Below are positions 20,168 to 28,886 of a DNA stretch of 64,000 nucleotides, in pieces (the first letter of the stretch is position 1; every line of letters begins with the position of its first letter). The notes below the pieces were generated by a model. The model saw nothing but the letters and a program-made list of their open reading frames with translations, did not search any database and was not told where the DNA came from. The DNA comes from Bacteroidales bacterium. GTDB taxonomy: Bacteria; Bacteroidota; Bacteroidia; Bacteroidales; P3. The translations under genes were made by a program, and so were the position numbers. Location: NCBI GenBank assembly GCA_031263015.1, contig JAISGN010000008.1:310001-374000 (forward strand). Direction: 5' to 3'.

Positions 20168-21187
20168 TTATTTCGTGCAACTCAAAAGGTATTCCGCCAC
20201 AGCATTAGGGGATATCGCCTGCATACATTGGCATTCCGATGTTTTTTTGCAGCGGTTGCATTCCTTGTCTTCGCAGAATATTTTCACCTTCTCTCCTAAT
20301 GGTCGCCATCTTTGAGGATTCATCGGGCGAATAGGCGGGAAAAGACCGATTGAATGCTTGTTTAAGATTGCGGAAATGTGCAATGGTCCCGTGCTTGCGG
20401 CGATTAAGCCGTCTGCTTGTGCGATAAAATCTATGTATTCCGAAAGAGAAAACTGCCCGGTTAAGTCTATTATCCGATTTTTCTTCGTTTCAAGGATAGA
20501 TTGTCTTATCATATCGCCCTCCTGCTTCGTTCCGCAAACAAAAACCTTGAATCTATCGCTCGGCAACAAGTCAATAAGGCGACAAAAGTTCGTTTCGCCC
20601 CACTCTCTTGCACTTTTGTTTGATTTGGGATGAAGAATCAGGTTGAATTTGCCTTGTTCTATCAAATCTTTGTAATCGTTCGCTGCGGTGTTTTGAAAGT
20701 TTATGTGCTTGAAACACCATTCCAACGGCTTCATATTTAGAATCCGCAACACAGGACGAAGAAGTAAGAGATTTAATTGGGCTTCGTGCAAATCGGAATG
20801 CCGCCTTGAAAGGTTTATTGTCTCATTACAATAGAGCCGATTGTACCATCGGTGAGATGTTCCGAAGCGAACGGGAATTGCTGCTTGCTTTGCCAGTTTT
20901 GCAATGGCTTTTGACGGAAAAATATGCAGAAATACATCTATTTTTTCTTGCTTTAAGGCTTCTGTTTGCTTCTCTTGCGGCAAATCTTTCAAAGCATCCC
21001 ACGACAAAAAGCGGTCTATATCCTTACAACACGCTATAATGGGCTGCGTATAGTTGTTTCCAAGAAAAACAATCTTCGTCTGCGGGAAACATTCCTTCAA
21101 AATGCCGCACAGAGGTAAGGTTAAAATCACATCTCCTATGCCATCGGTGCGACTAATCAGTATTGTACGATTATGAATCTTGCTCAT
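20168..21187 (-). CDS. Glycosyltransferase family 9 (heptosyltransferase-like)
   Basis: A 339-residue GT9 protein, probably transferring a sugar to the LPS core at the inner face of the inner membrane. It opens with ILISRTDGIGDVILTLPL, the family N-terminal motif, and has HPKSNKSAREW and the C-terminal nucleotide-sugar region IAASTGPLHISAIL. A Cys-rich tail (CNRCKKTSECQC) is seen in this branch. I chose ATG 21187, which gives a 17-nt overlap with the upstream GT2 gene; an in-frame ATG at 21259 would overlap far more and add non-family residues. Confidence 0.88.
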   Translation of the reverse strand: MSKIHNRTILISRTDGIGDVILTLPLCGILKECFPQTKIVFLGNNYTQPIIACCKDIDRFLSWDALKDLPQEKQTEALKQEKIDVFLHIFPSKAIAKLAKQAAIPVRFGTSHRWYNRLYCNETINLSRRHSDLHEAQLNLLLLRPVLRILNMKPLEWCFKHINFQNTAANDYKDLIEQGKFNLILHPKSNKSAREWGETNFCRLIDLLPSDRFKVFVCGTKQEGDMIRQSILETKKNRIIDLTGQFSLSEYIDFIAQADGLIAASTGPLHISAILNKHSIGLFPPIRPMNPQRWRPLGEKVKIFCEDKECNRCKKTSECQCMQAISPNAVAEYLLSCTK

Positions 21188-21914
21188 AAATCTTTGCATA
21201 TTTGATATAAGTAGCCCATGATGAGAGTTTGCAGACCTGATAGCCCATCTTGCCGTCAAGAAATCCTAATTTGAAAAAATAATCCCTCACAAACTTCCAT
21301 TTACTCCTTGCTATTATTCCGATGAAACAAGGTTTGCGGCGATTGTTCTTTGATTCCGCTGCAGCGATATCAGTGAATCTGTCAATCTGACGAAGATGCT
21401 CGCTGATGGAATAGTAAGAAAAATGCAGCAAATCGCCTTTCAGGTGTTTTATTGTCATATTCGGCGGTATGGAAAGGGTCTCATGGACTTGTTCTCCTTG
21501 CCAATAAATCTCTTTATTGAAGATTCGTACTTTTGTATCGGGATACCAGCCGCAGTGTTTAATCCATCGTCCGCAGTAATTAGTCAATCGGTTAAACGAA
21601 TAGGCTTTTGAGTTGTCTTCTGCTTTGATTGCCCGTATGCTTTGCCGCAAATGTTCGCTCAAAGCCTCATCGGCATCAATTGAAAGTATCATTGGGAAAG
21701 ATGCAAGGCTGTTTGCATAATTTTTTTGGGCGGAATATCCCAGCCATTCTTGCTTATAAAACTTCACATCAAACTTTCGGCAGATTGCTTCGGTCTTATC
21801 TGTGGATAAACTATCAACTACGATGATTTCATCAGCAATTCCCTGCAACGAAAGCAGGCAACGCTCTATGTTTCTCTCTTCATTGAAGGTTATAATGACG
21901 GCTGAAAGTTGCAT
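21171..21914 (-). CDS. Glycosyltransferase family 2 (WaaE/KdtX-like)
   Basis: A 247-residue GT-A fold enzyme. The N-terminal SAVIITFNEERNIERCL, the VDSLSTDKTEAI nucleotide-binding segment and the metal-binding DAD in LSIDADEAL are present. It resembles the WaaE/KdtX beta-glucosyltransferases of LPS core synthesis. It is translationally coupled to the GT9 gene and follows the small 21929-22246 gene by 14 nt, so it belongs to an rnfA-hypothetical-GT2-GT9 run. Confidence 0.9.
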   Translation of the reverse strand: MQLSAVIITFNEERNIERCLLSLQGIADEIIVVDSLSTDKTEAICRKFDVKFYKQEWLGYSAQKNYANSLASFPMILSIDADEALSEHLRQSIRAIKAEDNSKAYSFNRLTNYCGRWIKHCGWYPDTKVRIFNKEIYWQGEQVHETLSIPPNMTIKHLKGDLLHFSYYSISEHLRQIDRFTDIAAAESKNNRRKPCFIGIIARSKWKFVRDYFFKLGFLDGKMGYQVCKLSSWATYIKYAKIYEQDS

Positions 21915-21928
21915 AACGAAGGAATGGA

Positions 21929-22246
21929 TTACAGAATCTTTGTAAGGTCTTGAAAAACGAAGTCTTTGATGGCGGGTTGCAGCGTTGCGACATCAATAAT
22001 GGTGATATTCTTTCGCTTAAACTTCGCATCCATTGACATATCCGCACGATTGACCGAAACGTTATCGCTTTTGGCTTCAATCTCAACGTATATCGTTATA
22101 TTTTTAGGGCGTTTCTCCTCCGCCATCACAAAGTGCGTGTGAGCATAAGCGGCTTTCACATTGCAGGGTTCAAGTTCGGCAATAATGTTTTGAAGTAATT
22201 TCTTTCGCCTCCAACGCCTTATGTAGTTGCTATTTGATTTCTCCAT
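21929..22246 (-). CDS. Small protein, possible degenerate nucleotidyltransferase-fold domain
   Basis: A 105-residue protein not assigned to a named family. By eye the stretch AYAHTHFVMAEEKRPKNITI then YVEIE aligns with the GS-x10-D-x-D core of minimal nucleotidyltransferases, and KNITIIDVATLQPAIKDFVF aligns with their C-terminal strand and helix. The catalytic GS and both Asp residues are replaced, so if the fold is right the protein is inactive. It starts 9 nt after rnfA and precedes GT2, apparently in one operon. Confidence 0.7.
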   Translation of the reverse strand: MEKSNSNYIRRWRRKKLLQNIIAELEPCNVKAAYAHTHFVMAEEKRPKNITIYVEIEAKSDNVSVNRADMSMDAKFKRKNITIIDVATLQPAIKDFVFQDLTKIL

Positions 22247-22255
22247 TGCCTTTGC

Positions 22256-22834
22256 CTATAATTTCACCAAGCCGCCAAATCCCATAAAAGCCATAGCAAG
22301 TATGCCTGCCGTGATAAGGGCAATCGGAATTCCTTTTAAGCCCTTTGGCATTCCCATAAGGTCCAAATGTTCGCGTATGGAGGCAAAAAGCGTTATGGCA
22401 ACCGTGAATCCTATCGCTATTCCTATGGCATAAACCACGCCCCACAACAATCCCTGTCCTTTATCAGCAACTACTATCGCTATTCCCAACACCGCACAAT
22501 TTGTAGTGATTAAAGGCAGGAACACTCCTAAGGCTTGATAGAGCGAAGGGCTGACTTTTTTTAATATTATCTCAACCATTTGCACTAAGGCAGCGATTAC
22601 GAGTATGAAAGCAATGGTTCGCAAAAATTCTATGCCCAACGGCAGCAATATGAACTGCTGTAAGAGGAATGTAATAAGCGTTGCCAGAGTCATAACGAAG
22701 ATAACGGCAGCCCCCATGCCCAAAGCGGTAGATGTTTTGGTTGAAACACCGAGAAAAGGGCATATTCCGAGAAACTGAGACAAGATAACATTGCTCACAA
22801 AGACCGTAAAAATGATAATAGCAAGGTATTCCAT
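22256..22834 (-). CDS. rnfA: Rnf complex subunit RnfA
   Basis: A 192-residue, six-helix membrane subunit of the ion-pumping ferredoxin:NAD+ oxidoreductase. It contains LGICPFLGVS (conserved membrane Cys), the FLPLITTNCAVLGIA segment with the second Cys, and the terminal AFMGFGGLVKL. These match RnfA and differ from NqrE. The other rnf genes are not in the window: upstream is folD beyond a repeat array, downstream are LPS-type genes. It has its own TATCTTTG promoter. Confidence 0.93.
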   Translation of the reverse strand: MEYLAIIIFTVFVSNVILSQFLGICPFLGVSTKTSTALGMGAAVIFVMTLATLITFLLQQFILLPLGIEFLRTIAFILVIAALVQMVEIILKKVSPSLYQALGVFLPLITTNCAVLGIAIVVADKGQGLLWGVVYAIGIAIGFTVAITLFASIREHLDLMGMPKGLKGIPIALITAGILAMAFMGFGGLVKL

Positions 22835-22862
22835 AGATATAAAACTTTATAATTCCGAATTG

Positions 22863-22870
22863 CAAAGATA
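22863..22870 (-). promoter_or_regulatory. -7 box of the rnfA unit
   Basis: Minus strand reads TATCTTTG, 29 nt before the rnfA ATG. Confidence 0.65.
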
Positions 22871-22925
22871 CAAAAATATATCTTTGTGAGCGTTAGCCAG
22901 TATAAGATTGCTTTATTTTTTTACA

Positions 22926-23051
22926 AAAGGCTATCATAGAAAAACCAAAGGCTGTTTGTGCGTGTCGCACTGACATTTTGTTTTTACCAAAGGCTGTTTT
23001 ATAAAAATAAAAGGCTGTTTCGTTTGATTGAAACAGCCTTTTGTTCGCACG
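22926..23051. repeat. 21-bp unit array (6 units in phase)
   Basis: Units start at 22926, 22947, 22968, 22989, 23010 and 23031 without gaps. The 22947/22968 pair contains the hairpin GTGCG-TGT-CGCAC and is almost identical to the pair at 25958/25979. The last two units (AAAGGCTGTTT, AAACAGCCTTTT) form the terminator for folD on the minus strand. Confidence 0.85.
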
Positions 23052-23070
23052 GAACAGCGTTTTATTTTCT

Positions 23071-23949
23071 TTATTTGTAAATCTCTTTTTTGTAGGCTTG
23101 CAATGTGTTCATCAAAAGCGAGGCTATGGTCATCGGACCAACACCTCCCGGCACCGGAGTAATCTTTGAGCATTTGTTTTTTACGTTTTCAAAATCTACA
23201 TCGCCGACTAATTTATATCCTTTCTCACTTGAATCTTTTATTCTGTGAATTCCAACGTCTATAATGACCGCTCCTTCTTTTACCATGTCCTCCGTAACAA
23301 ATTTAGGCTTACCTATGGCTACGATAAGGATGTCTGCCTGACGGCAAATCTCTTTTATATTTTCTGTTCTTGAATGACAGAGCGTTACTGTGCAGTTTGC
23401 GGATGCGTTATTGCGAGAAAGAAGAATGGAAACAGGCGTTCCGACTATGTTACTCCTACCTAAAACCACGCAATGCTTGCCGCATGTCTCTACTCCGCTG
23501 CGCTGCAGCAATGTTTGGATGCCTAACGGCGTTGCAGGCACATAAGACGGCAATCCGAGCGTCATTCTGCCCACGTTTATGGGGTGAAATCCGTCTATAT
23601 CCTTCTCCGGTTTTATTGCATTGAGGATTCGTTGTTCGTTTATGTGCTTCGGCAGCGGCAATTGCACGATATATCCGTCTGTTTCGCTGTCATTGTTGAG
23701 GAAATCCACCGTTTGCAGCAATTCTTTCTCAGTTGCATTTTCGGGAAACCGATAAACGGATGACCAAAAGCCCACTTCCTTACTCTGTTTCTCCTTACTT
23801 GCAACATAAGACAAACTTGCACCGTCCTCTCCAACGATTACGGCAGCCAAATGCGGCGAACGCTTGCCGCTATCCAGCAATTCGGCAACCTCTTTGCTTA
23901 TTTCATCTTTTATTTGTTTGGCAATAATTCTACCATCTATCAATTCCAT
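23071..23949 (-). CDS. folD: Methylenetetrahydrofolate dehydrogenase/cyclohydrolase
   Basis: Bifunctional FolD: interconverts methylene-, methenyl- and formyl-THF. It has 292 residues with SYVASKEK (active-site Tyr and Lys), DGYIVQLPLP, DIDGFHPINVGRM, the NADP site VLGRSNIVGTPVSILL, and the terminal TPVPGGVGPMTIASLL. It follows ffh after 19 nt. It supplies one-carbon units for purine synthesis, in which purC also acts. Confidence 0.97.
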   Translation of the reverse strand: MELIDGRIIAKQIKDEISKEVAELLDSGKRSPHLAAVIVGEDGASLSYVASKEKQSKEVGFWSSVYRFPENATEKELLQTVDFLNNDSETDGYIVQLPLPKHINEQRILNAIKPEKDIDGFHPINVGRMTLGLPSYVPATPLGIQTLLQRSGVETCGKHCVVLGRSNIVGTPVSILLSRNNASANCTVTLCHSRTENIKEICRQADILIVAIGKPKFVTEDMVKEGAVIIDVGIHRIKDSSEKGYKLVGDVDFENVKNKCSKITPVPGGVGPMTIASLLMNTLQAYKKEIYK

Positions 23950-23968
23950 AATTTTATATCTTATTTAG

Positions 23969-25294
23969 CTATCTTCTTTTTATGTTTCGCATCATTTTAT
24001 CAGCCTTTCCGCTTGATACCATCTTCATCATCTTGCGTGTTTGCTCAAATTGCTTCATCAGTTTGTTGATATCCTCAATCTGTTTGCCGCTTCCATTTGC
24101 AATTCTTCTCCTTCTGGAAGCATCAATGCGGGTAGGATTGGAACGTTCGTAAGGAGTCATTGACGAGATTATCACTTCCATATCTTTAAAGGCGTTATCG
24201 TTTATCTCAACGTTCTTTGTCATCTTACCTATTCCCGGTATCATTCCAACCAAATCCTTTACCGACCCCATTTTCTTTATTTGCTGGAGTTGCAAAAGAA
24301 AATCGTTGAAGTCAAACTCATTGCTCTTTATTTTCTTTGAAAGTTTGCGAGCCTCCTCTTCATCATATTGCTCCTGGGCTCTTTCTACCAATGAAACAAT
24401 ATCGCCCATGCCGAGAATACGACTTGCCATTCTGTCGGGATAGAAAACATCCAGTGCATCCATCTTTTCTCCTAATGACACGAACTTAATAGGGCGAGAC
24501 ACGACATATCTTATAGACATCGCCGCACCGCCTCTTGTGTCGCCGTCAAGTTTTGTCAGCACCACGCCATCAAAGTTCAATCTTTCAAAGAAGGCTTTCG
24601 CCGTATTGACAGCATCTTGCCCGGTCATGGAATCAACAACAAATAACGTCTCTTGCGGGTTAAGCGTCTGTTTAAGATTAGTTATTTCCGCCATCATTTG
24701 TTCATCCACCGCCAAACGCCCTGCCGTATCCACGATAACAACATTCTTGTTATTATCCTTTGCATATTTCACAGCGTTCTTTGCTATTTTCACAGGGTCA
24801 TTGGCGTTTGGTTCACTATAAACCTCAACTCCTATTCCTTCTCCCAAGACTTTTAACTGCTCAATAGCCGCCGGACGATACACATCGCAGGCTACCAACA
24901 ACACTTGCTTGGCTTGTTTTGTCTTTAAGAGGTTTGCCAACTTTGCACTAAACGTTGTCTTACCGCTACCTTGCAAACCGGCAATCAAAACCACAGCCGG
25001 CGACCCTTTTATATTGATTGCCGACGAGGAAGAGCCCATTAATTTTGTCAATTCGTCATGTACGATTTTTACAATCAACTGAGAAGGCTCTATTGAGGTC
25101 AAAACATTTTGACCTAAGGCTTTTTGCTTCACATTATCGCAAAATTCCTTAGCAATATTGTAGCTTACATCGGCTTGTATTAAGGCTTTTCTAACCTCTT
25201 TGAGGCTTTCGGCAATATTGATTTCGGTTATCTTGCCCGCACCTTTGAGTATCTTAAAGGCTTTGCCCAATCTATCACTGAGATTTTCAAACAT
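23969..25294 (-). CDS. ffh: Signal recognition particle protein Ffh
   Basis: SRP54 GTPase that delivers nascent membrane proteins to FtsY. It has 441 residues: N domain at 1-95, G domain with P-loop GLQGSGKTT at 106-114, DTAGR, TKLDGDTRGGAA, and a methionine-rich M domain with SRRRRIANGSG for 4.5S RNA binding. It is the first gene of an ffh-folD unit with its own promoter. Confidence 0.98.
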   Translation of the reverse strand: MFENLSDRLGKAFKILKGAGKITEINIAESLKEVRKALIQADVSYNIAKEFCDNVKQKALGQNVLTSIEPSQLIVKIVHDELTKLMGSSSSAINIKGSPAVVLIAGLQGSGKTTFSAKLANLLKTKQAKQVLLVACDVYRPAAIEQLKVLGEGIGVEVYSEPNANDPVKIAKNAVKYAKDNNKNVVIVDTAGRLAVDEQMMAEITNLKQTLNPQETLFVVDSMTGQDAVNTAKAFFERLNFDGVVLTKLDGDTRGGAAMSIRYVVSRPIKFVSLGEKMDALDVFYPDRMASRILGMGDIVSLVERAQEQYDEEEARKLSKKIKSNEFDFNDFLLQLQQIKKMGSVKDLVGMIPGIGKMTKNVEINDNAFKDMEVIISSMTPYERSNPTRIDASRRRRIANGSGKQIEDINKLMKQFEQTRKMMKMVSSGKADKMMRNIKRR

Positions 25295-25323
25295 ATTGGT
25301 TTAGTCTTAAAATTAAACGGCTG

Positions 25324-25331
25324 CAAAGTTA
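25324..25331 (-). promoter_or_regulatory. -7 box of ffh-folD
   Basis: Minus strand reads TAACTTTG (TAnnTTTG), 30 nt upstream of the ffh ATG. Confidence 0.6.
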
Positions 25332-25362
25332 GCAAAATTATAACACTTTCAACTAAAAGGCG

Positions 25363-25370
25363 TATCTTTG
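25363..25370 (+). promoter_or_regulatory. -7 box of gtrA
   Basis: TATCTTTG, 22 nt before the gtrA ATG, divergent from the ffh promoter. Confidence 0.65.
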
Positions 25371-25391
25371 CCCACTTAAAAGTCTTTATTT

Positions 25392-25886
25392 ATGATATTA
25401 CGGCTATTAAAGTCCTTTATAAAATTATTTTGGCAGATAGACAGCAAATTTCTTCGCTTTCTGTTTGTCGGAGCCTTGAATACGGCGGTCTCTTACCTGC
25501 TTTTCATATTTTTTATCTGGATAGGATTGCATTATGGCTGGGCTTTGCTGGCGGCAAACATTATCGGAGTGATATGGAACTATAAAACAACCGGCGTTTT
25601 GGTCTTTGAATCGCACAACAATCGCCTTATCGCTAAATTCTTTCTTCTTTACGCTGTGCTGTATGGACTGAATTATATTGAGCTTACCTTATTAGACAAC
25701 TCCAATCTCTACGAATGGATTCTTGATAGCCACTATCTGGACTTCTTAAAGCAACTTCCGCTCAATCAAAACAAGATTGGCGACGTGATAGGGCAAACAA
25801 TAGTTACTTTACCCAATGCTTTGCTGTCGTTTTTTATGATGAGGACGTTTATTTTCAAAGCAAAAAAGGAAGACCCCAAAGCATAA
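25392..25886 (+). CDS. GtrA-family membrane protein
   Basis: A 164-residue, four-helix GtrA-like protein. It begins with the family signature FLRFLFVGALNTAVSYLLFI and keeps ANIIGVIWNYKTTG and the final basic helix. GtrA proteins are proposed flippases for lipid-linked sugars used in surface glycan decoration. Neighbouring glycosyltransferases fit that role, though a repeat array separates it from the next gene. Confidence 0.85.
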   Translation: MILRLLKSFIKLFWQIDSKFLRFLFVGALNTAVSYLLFIFFIWIGLHYGWALLAANIIGVIWNYKTTGVLVFESHNNRLIAKFFLLYAVLYGLNYIELTLLDNSNLYEWILDSHYLDFLKQLPLNQNKIGDVIGQTIVTLPNALLSFFMMRTFIFKAKKEDPKA

Positions 25887-25896
25887 TTTTTATAAA

Positions 25897-26062
25897 AGTG
25901 CATATCGGTGTGCCTCATACAGAGATTAATTCGGCTTGACTTTGTTCTACCAAAATGAAAGGCTGTTTGTGCGTGTCGCACTGACTTTTTATTTTTATCA
26001 AAGGCTGTTTTAGAAAAATGAAAGCAAGTTTCATTCGCACGAAAGGCTGTTTCATTTTCACC
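25897..26062. repeat. 21-bp unit array (5 units) with inverted companion module
   Basis: Units start at 25958, 25979, 26000, 26021 and 26042. At 25897-25955 lies an inverted copy of the companion module (GTGTGCCTCATACAGAGATT, then a GTTCTACC stretch) that matches the reverse complement of 33583-33652. A terminal half-unit TAACAGCCTTTGG (26063-26075) can pair with the unit at 26042, serving as a possible terminator for gtrA. Confidence 0.8.
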
Positions 26063-26133
26063 TAACAGCCTTTGGAAAAAACAAATGCCCGTCAGATGGG
26101 CACGGATACAAGCATTGATTTAATAGAATTTAG

Positions 26134-26141
26134 TATTTTTG
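26134..26141 (+). promoter_or_regulatory. -7 box of the GT4-GT2 pair
   Basis: TATTTTTG (TAnnTTTG), only 6 nt before the chosen ATG at 26147, implying a very short leader. Confidence 0.5.
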
Positions 26142-26146
26142 CAACG

Positions 26147-27283
26147 ATGAAAAGAATCGCCGTATCGGTATCAAACGACCTCGTGTCGGATAATCGTGTT
26201 GAGAAAACGTGCCGCAGTTTGCAGGCATCGAGGCTTGATGTTGTGTTGATTGGACGCAGACGCAGGGGGATAAATCTGCCTTTGGGCAAAAGGAATTATC
26301 GTTGCCGCAGGATGAGGCTGCTTTTTGAAACATCGGCTCTTTATTATGCGGAACTGAATGTGCGGCTGTTCGTTTTTTTGCTTTGTCATAAGCAGGATAT
26401 TCTTTGGTCTAACGACCTTGATACGCTGCCTGCCAACTATCTTGTGAGCAAATTGAAACGCCTTCCTTTGATTTATGATTCTCATGAGCACTTTACGGAG
26501 GTTCCGGAGTTGAAATACAATCGTTTTGCGAAGAAAGCATGGAAGTTTTTTGAGCGAAAAATCGTGCCGAACCTCACCTACGTGGTTACAGTCTGCAATC
26601 CGATAGCGGAATACTTCAAAACAGAATACGGAATCAATGCCGTGATTGTGCGAAATATGCCTTTAAAACAATCTTTGCTTCACAACGAGGCGGCAAAAAG
26701 CGGTTTCAATTTCGTCATACGGCACAATAAACCCGTTCTTATTTGGCAAGGGGCTGTTAATATAGAGCGCGGCTTGGAGGAATTGATAGAAGCGATGAAC
26801 GACATTGAGGCTTATCTTTACGTTGTGGGCGAAGGGCTGCTGCTTCCTTCGTTAAAGCAGATGGCAACAGCGTTCGGACTTAACGAAAAGGTGTTTTTTA
26901 TCGGCAGACTCCCCTATCCTCAAATGATGGCTTTGACTCGTCAGGCTGATTTGGGACTTTCGCTTGACAAAAGCACCAATATGAATTACGCAATCAGCCT
27001 TCCGAACAAGGTTTTTGAGTATATATCGGCTCATATCCCGCTTTTGGTTTCCGATTTGCAAGAGATACGTTCGGCAATCAGGGATTACGAAGTCGGAGAG
27101 TTCATTTGCAACATTTCTTCCGAAGAGATAGCAAAACGAATCAAAGAAATGCTGGCAGATAAAGAGAGATTGGCAAAATATAAAGCCAATACATTTGCGG
27201 CAAGTGAGGTTCTGTGCTGGGAAAACGAAGAGACAAAAATCGCAAACCTCATAAACGAAATCCTAAACAAAACAACAAAATAA
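26147..27283 (+). CDS. Glycosyltransferase family 4
   Basis: A 378-residue GT-B enzyme. It starts MKRIAVSVSNDLVSDNRVEK and contains YDSHEHFTEVPEL, LIWQGAVNIERGLEELIEAM (start of the C-terminal Rossmann domain) and the nucleotide-sugar segment LPNKVFEYISAHIPLLVSD. An in-frame ATG at 26072 is rejected because it lies in the repeat and upstream of the promoter. The sugar is unknown. A GT2 gene follows after 3 nt. Confidence 0.88.
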   Translation: MKRIAVSVSNDLVSDNRVEKTCRSLQASRLDVVLIGRRRRGINLPLGKRNYRCRRMRLLFETSALYYAELNVRLFVFLLCHKQDILWSNDLDTLPANYLVSKLKRLPLIYDSHEHFTEVPELKYNRFAKKAWKFFERKIVPNLTYVVTVCNPIAEYFKTEYGINAVIVRNMPLKQSLLHNEAAKSGFNFVIRHNKPVLIWQGAVNIERGLEELIEAMNDIEAYLYVVGEGLLLPSLKQMATAFGLNEKVFFIGRLPYPQMMALTRQADLGLSLDKSTNMNYAISLPNKVFEYISAHIPLLVSDLQEIRSAIRDYEVGEFICNISSEEIAKRIKEMLADKERLAKYKANTFAASEVLCWENEETKIANLINEILNKTTK

Positions 27284-27286
27284 TAT

Positions 27287-28156
27287 ATGCTCTCAATACT
27301 AATTCCGGTCTTTAATTACGATTGCTCAAAGTTGATTGCCGATGTTCATCATCAAGCCACGATGGAACAAATCCCCTTTGAAATCTTGGTTTATGACGAT
27401 TGCTCCACACGATTGCAGCCTTTGAGTGCGTCCGTTCTTGCTCTGCCCAACGTAAAGTATCATATCATGGAAACAAATCAGGGTCGCAGTTGCATAAGAA
27501 ACCTTTTGGCGGCGAAGGCATCTTACAACAATCTGCTGTTTCTTGATTGCGATTCGGCGATTGTGCGGAATGATTTCATTAAAACCTACATTGGGCAAAT
27601 CGGAACAGCGGATTGCATTTGCGGAGGCACGACTTACCCCAATCCAAACGATGTTTCACGTGAATATATCTTGCATTTAACTTACGGAATCAAGCGAGAA
27701 ATGGCGGCAAACAAGCAAGCAGTGCCGTCCTTTATGGCAAATAATTTTCTGATTCGGCGAGATATTTTTATGAAACTTCATTTTGACGAAACGATATTGG
27801 GCTATGGGCATGAGGATACGCTGTTCGGCATTATGCTGAGGAAGAATAAATACAGCCTTCGTATGATTGACAACCCTGTTATGCACTTGGGATTGACTAA
27901 GATGAAGGATTTTCTGAACAATAACAAAGTCGCAGCGATGAATCTGCGACTTCTGTACAATAATCCCAAATATACGGCTGATATGGCTTCAATTCGCCTT
28001 GTCAAAACCTACAATAAAATTCATAAAACGGGCTTTGACAAAATTCTTCGTATGTTTCGCAAGCCTTTAAGCGGCGTTTTACGCAGCCGATTAAGCGGTT
28101 CCCGCCCCTCTCTCTTTGCTTTGGATTTATATAAGCTGATTTGGTTTTGCTCTTAG
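27287..28156 (+). CDS. Glycosyltransferase family 2
   Basis: A 289-residue GT-A fold enzyme starting MLSILIPVFNYDCSKLIAD, with YDDCST, the DXD-like FLDCDSAI and a GYGHEDTLFG acceptor-site motif typical of the chondroitin/galactosyltransferase-like branch. Probably works with the upstream GT4 on a cell-surface glycan. A parS-like sequence lies inside the gene (27652). Confidence 0.88.
   Translation: MLSILIPVFNYDCSKLIADVHHQATMEQIPFEILVYDDCSTRLQPLSASVLALPNVKYHIMETNQGRSCIRNLLAAKASYNNLLFLDCDSAIVRNDFIKTYIGQIGTADCICGGTTYPNPNDVSREYILHLTYGIKREMAANKQAVPSFMANNFLIRRDIFMKLHFDETILGYGHEDTLFGIMLRKNKYSLRMIDNPVMHLGLTKMKDFLNNNKVAAMNLRLLYNNPKYTADMASIRLVKTYNKIHKTGFDKILRMFRKPLSGVLRSRLSGSRPSLFALDLYKLIWFCS
27652..27667. 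promoter_or_regulatory. parS-like site
   Basis: TGTTTCACGTGAATAT matches the widespread ParB site TGTTTCACGTGAAACA at 13 of 16 positions, including the first 13. It lies within the GT2 coding sequence, 6.5 kb left of the candidate origin. Confidence 0.55.
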
Positions 28157-28188
28157 CTGCTTTCGCTCAGACGAAACCAAGCCTTGTT

Positions 28189-28722
28189 CTATTCCGACAA
28201 CGGATTGATTCCCTTAGGGTTCTCTCCGTATTGATTTTGTCCCACTTGGCTGTCCTTACACAAGAAAACAAGAAAGGTAATGCAGAGAGCGAGCAAAAGA
28301 AGATAAAAAAGAAGAAGAGTAATGGTCATTGCCACAGTAGAATATAAAGCAAGTATAAGTGCAACCATCATAAAACCCCAAAGGACAAAGACAGCAACAT
28401 AATAAGCCAGCAACCAATAGCCGCTTTTGCCTATATCGTGAAGACGGCGTGTCGTAACGGCAAGACAAGGCAAAACCATAGCCAATCCATACAAAAGAGT
28501 AATCAAACCGTATGGGGATTTAATCTCAAAAAAACTGTAATTAGTGCCGGGGAAAGAAGACCCACTCTCACTAAAGCGGAAATTAAAGCCGAGAATGTTG
28601 TCCAAAATGATTGCAGCAATAGCAAAGATAGCATTAAACAGGACAAACATCCAATACTCCTTGCGTCTGGCTCTTCCTTTGAAGTCAGCGTAATGTTTTA
28701 AGCAATAAATAAAATAATTCAT
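28189..28722 (-). CDS. DUF805 membrane protein
   Basis: A 177-residue integral membrane protein with the DUF805 signature FKGRARRKEYWMFVLFNAIF, LYGLAMVLPCLAVTTRRLHD and four hydrophobic helices. The C-terminus is charged and Asn-rich (QVGQNQYGENPKGINP). Function unknown for the family. It is monocistronic, with promoter TAATTTTG at 28770-28777 on the minus strand. Confidence 0.87.
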   Translation of the reverse strand: MNYFIYCLKHYADFKGRARRKEYWMFVLFNAIFAIAAIILDNILGFNFRFSESGSSFPGTNYSFFEIKSPYGLITLLYGLAMVLPCLAVTTRRLHDIGKSGYWLLAYYVAVFVLWGFMMVALILALYSTVAMTITLLLFYLLLLALCITFLVFLCKDSQVGQNQYGENPKGINPLSE

Positions 28723-28769
28723 AGGGCTAAAAATTTAAGTTAATAATATTTCAATTCTTTATCAGGCTA

Positions 28770-28777
28770 CAAAATTA
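28770..28777 (-). promoter_or_regulatory. -7 box of the DUF805 gene
   Basis: Minus strand reads TAATTTTG (TAnnTTTG). Confidence 0.5.
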
Positions 28778-28886
28778 AAAATAAAATTGATAACGGCGAA
28801 ATAAAACGAAGGAATATTTTTATAATCCTTGATTTAAATAAAATATTCTTTGACTTCGCAAGACGGAAATCAAGCCCGAAGATGCG

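Noticed and set aside
22926-23051. 21-bp arrays as a CRISPR array
   Set aside because: Units are contiguous, diverged and partly inverted, with no constant repeat separated by unique spacers, and there are no cas genes.
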